Assembly: GCA_022842745.1 (NCBI GenBank)
Contig: JALHPA010000095.1
Location: 1 to 7,936 of the forward strand
DNA from: Pirellulales bacterium
Lineage (GTDB): Bacteria > Planctomycetota > Planctomycetia > Pirellulales > JALHPA01
DNA: 7,936 nt
Reading direction: 5' to 3'
Shown here: positions 6,669-7,936 of the stretch, piece by piece
How positions within the stretch are numbered: position 1 is the first letter of the stretch
Layout of the letters: each line of letters starts with the position of its first letter
The notes under the pieces: model-generated
Told to the model about the DNA's origin: nothing
The model's input: only the letters and a program-made list of their open reading frames with translations
Database searches by the model: none
Made by a program: the position numbers and the translations under genes

Positions 6669-6696
6669 TGGACGGACGTATAGAGTTCATTACAAT
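6669..6696 (+). promoter_or_regulatory. Promoter candidate for the small gene at 6736
   Basis: TGGACG at 6669-6674 (four of six bases matching the -35 consensus) is 16 bases from TACAAT at 6691-6696 (five of six matching the -10 consensus). Transcription would begin near 6703, leaving a leader of roughly 33 bases. The -10 hexamer lies at the centre of the 18-base palindrome at 6684-6701, so a bound dimer would block this promoter. Confidence 0.5.
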
Positions 6697-6701
6697 GAAC
6701 T
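6684..6701. promoter_or_regulatory. 18-base perfect palindrome, probable operator
   Basis: AGTTCATT-AC-AATGAACT has perfect 8-bp arms around two bases and overlaps the -10 element of the candidate promoter. Its right arm also forms a second inverted repeat, TGAAC-TAAC-GTTCA at 6696-6709. This placement suits a dimeric repressor of the TetR or GntR kind. No regulator gene is visible nearby, so the protein that would bind is unknown. It lacks the GC stem and T run of a terminator. Confidence 0.5.
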
Positions 6702-6735
6702 AACGTTCACGTTCCTCTTGCCCGCGAGGCGCCAA

Positions 6736-7038
6736 ATGCATTTTGAAAACCGTATCGAGAAGGCCTGGTTTGCGGATCGCCGTGGGGCGGGTGACGTAGG
6801 GACCGGGGAGGTTTCGTCGCGGCCGATGCCGATTGGCCAGGTGATGAGCTGGGTGCTGGCGCGACACGGGCTAGCGGGAGAGAGGGCCGGCACAGCGGCT
6901 GTATCTCAGCAAAACCATGAGATGGTAGGCGCGCAAGCCGACGAAGAGGCCGCGTGGTTCGATCGACCCTCAGGCGTGGTGTTTGAAACGCTCGCCGATG
7001 GCAGCACGCTCGCGAGCGGTCGATTCGCGGCCGCATGA
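6736..7038 (+). CDS. Small protein of unknown function
   Basis: A 100-residue protein I do not recognise. It opens MHFENRIEKAWFADRR, has PMPIGQVMSWVLARHGL at 30-46 as its most ordered-looking stretch (likely one amphipathic helix), and ends in a glycine, serine and alanine-rich tail. EKAWFADR at 8-15 is echoed by EAAWFDR at 71-77. It has no signal peptide or membrane segment. The stretch at 30-46 weakly recalls the start of DUF721/DciA-like proteins, but the rest does not, so I give no function. Evidence that it is real: GAGG six bases before the ATG at 6736, a promoter candidate 40 bases upstream, an operator-like palindrome and GC-rich third codon positions. The frame also has a TTG at 6718, which would place the GAGG inside the gene. 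It is convergent with the enoyl-CoA hydratase gene. Confidence 0.55.
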   Translation: MHFENRIEKAWFADRRGAGDVGTGEVSSRPMPIGQVMSWVLARHGLAGERAGTAAVSQQNHEMVGAQADEEAAWFDRPSGVVFETLADGSTLASGRFAAA

Positions 7039-7072
7039 TGGAGCGTCGCCGATTTTGCCACTCGGGAACGCA

Positions 7073-7089
7073 AGCGGCCCACAGCCGCT
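7073..7089. terminator. Possible terminator hairpin between convergent genes
   Basis: AGCGGC at 7073-7078 and GCCGCT at 7084-7089 form a perfect 6-bp GC-rich stem with a five-base loop. It lies between the stop of the small plus-strand gene (7038) and the stop of the minus-strand enoyl-CoA hydratase (7095), as a shared terminator would. The following bases are GGGATTT on the plus strand, so the T run is poor. Confidence 0.35.
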
Positions 7090-7094
7090 GGGAT

Positions 7095-7874
7095 TTACAA
7101 CCATTTTGGTTCGCGCTTCTCTAGAAACGCGGCCAAGCCTTCCTGCGCGGCTTCCGTGGTGCGTGCGGTGGCGCTCAACGCCGCCCCGGCCGCAAGTTGC
7201 GTCGCCAAATGCTCGCCGATGGTTTCGTTCAGCATCCGCTTGGTCATCAATAGCGCTTCTGGCGCGCAATGGGCGCAGCGAGCGGCGATTTGGCCGCCAC
7301 GCGCCCACAGTTGCTCCGCTGAATGCAGTTCGTGGACCAGGCCCACGCGATGGGCCTCCCCCGCCGGTATTGGGTCGGTTGTCATGAGCAGATAGGCGGC
7401 GCGGCCCGCGCCAATCCGAAAGGCTAAGAGCGGGGAGACGATCCCCGCCACCAGGCCGCGGCGCGGCTCGGGCAGACCGAACGTCGCTTGCGGCCCGGCC
7501 AGAACAATGTCGCAGGCCAGAACCAGGCCCAACCCGCCGGCCAGGGCGGGCCCGCCGACCGCGGCGATCAGCGGCTTGGGGAATCGGAGCATGGTTTCAA
7601 GCAGGTCGCGGTACAGGGTGGCGTCTTCGTGCCAGCGGGCGAAGGCGTCGGACTCGCGGCTGGTCGCGTGCATTTCGGCCAGGTCCATGCCTGCGCAGAA
7701 CACGTCTCCGGCCGCGGAGAGCATTACGGCGCGGACGCGTCGTTCGGCGTGAAGGTCGTGGATGGCCTTATCCAGCTCTTGGAGCAGCTCCCGGGAGAGG
7801 GCGTTGCGTTTTTCTGGGCGGTTGAGAATGATCGTCCCGGTGTGCTCGTGGACGTGAATCTTGAGGATGGGCAT
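7095..7874 (-). CDS. Enoyl-CoA hydratase/isomerase (crotonase) family protein
   Basis: A 259-residue cytoplasmic crotonase-fold protein, the normal length for the family, expected to hydrate or isomerise an acyl-CoA. Visible motifs: LNRPEKRNAL at 17-26, FCAGMDLAEM at 59-68 (first oxyanion-hole region), AVGGPALAGGLGLVLACDI at 105-123 (second), and FGLPEPRRGLVAGIVSP at 132-148. E136 matches the second catalytic Glu (rat mitochondrial E164). The position of the first Glu (rat E144), exactly 20 residues earlier, is G116. This pattern, together with the GLV-x-x-x-VSP stretch, resembles methylglutaconyl- or isohexenylglutaconyl-CoA hydratases, so a branched-chain acyl-CoA substrate is possible. That is inference. 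The ATG at 7874 has no clear Shine-Dalgarno but starts the fold at the usual place. Confidence 0.88.
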   Translation of the reverse strand: MPILKIHVHEHTGTIILNRPEKRNALSRELLQELDKAIHDLHAERRVRAVMLSAAGDVFCAGMDLAEMHATSRESDAFARWHEDATLYRDLLETMLRFPKPLIAAVGGPALAGGLGLVLACDIVLAGPQATFGLPEPRRGLVAGIVSPLLAFRIGAGRAAYLLMTTDPIPAGEAHRVGLVHELHSAEQLWARGGQIAARCAHCAPEALLMTKRMLNETIGEHLATQLAAGAALSATARTTEAAQEGLAAFLEKREPKWL

Positions 7875-7936
7875 AACGGGATGGGCGTTAGGGAGATGTC
7901 GCCATTAGGGTTACGGTGCCGCGCGAATCGGCCTGT
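7875..7936. other. Upstream region of the enoyl-CoA hydratase gene, cut by window edge
   Basis: The 62 bases before the minus-strand start hold two direct copies of TTAGGG (7888-7893 and 7905-7910), 17 bases apart. No sigma-70 pair or Shine-Dalgarno is clear on the minus strand. The promoter may lie outside the window. Confidence 0.4.

Noticed and set aside
6684..6701. Rho-independent terminator for the DUF1080 gene
   Set aside because: The palindrome is AT-rich with a two-base centre and no T run, and it overlaps a good -10 element.
1..7936. Defence island, prophage, CRISPR array or insertion sequence
   Set aside because: No regularly spaced identical DNA repeats, transposase or integrase motifs, phage genes, tRNA or att-like repeats could be found by reading both strands.

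Overview
The window looks like a high-GC chromosomal segment of a member of the Planctomycetota, probably a Pirellulales-type genome. The strongest sign is the protein encoded at 3980-5515 on the minus strand. It opens with a basic stretch followed by LEPRDLLAG, the LEPR-XLL N-terminal signature of planctomycete surface or secreted proteins, and ends in a type I dockerin. A secreted DUF1080 (3-keto-disaccharide hydrolase) protein and a secreted GHL6-like glycosidase fit the same picture. Some starts have clear Shine-Dalgarno sequences and others have none, so several starts rest on protein features rather than on ribosome binding sites.

Layout. (1) 1-1671, minus strand: a class I glutamine amidotransferase-like protein (949-1671), then 107 bases, then a formyltetrahydrofolate deformylase (PurU) that runs off the left edge. 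The two are co-directional and may be co-transcribed. (2) 1672-1893: a short divergent intergenic region. (3) 1894-3930, plus: a secreted 678-residue TIM-barrel glycoside hydrolase-like protein with a GATase-like accessory domain. (4) 3980-5515, minus, convergent with it: the LEPR-XLL, beta-solenoid, dockerin protein. (5) 5516-5806: a 291-base divergent region holding a small inverted repeat, a weak promoter and a good Shine-Dalgarno site. (6) 5807-6580, plus: the secreted DUF1080 protein. (7) 6581-6735: an intergenic region with an 18-base palindrome lying on a plausible promoter, in front of a small unrecognised gene (6736-7038, plus). (8) 7095-7874, minus: an enoyl-CoA hydratase/isomerase family protein, convergent with the small gene and separated from it by a 6-bp-stem hairpin.

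How the genes may work together. Genes 3 to 5 are three exported proteins: a putative glycosidase, a dockerin-bearing solenoid and a putative 3-keto-sugar hydrolase. That would suit the polysaccharide-degrading life of planctomycetes, but they lie on alternating strands and are not an operon, so a shared function is only an inference. The flanking genes are ordinary cytoplasmic metabolism (one-carbon, glutamine-dependent, acyl-CoA).

No RNA gene, mobile element, CRISPR array or clear defence system is visible. The two observations most worth following are the aspartate ladder with a 21-22 residue period in the LEPR-XLL protein and the overlapping palindromes in front of the small gene at 6736.
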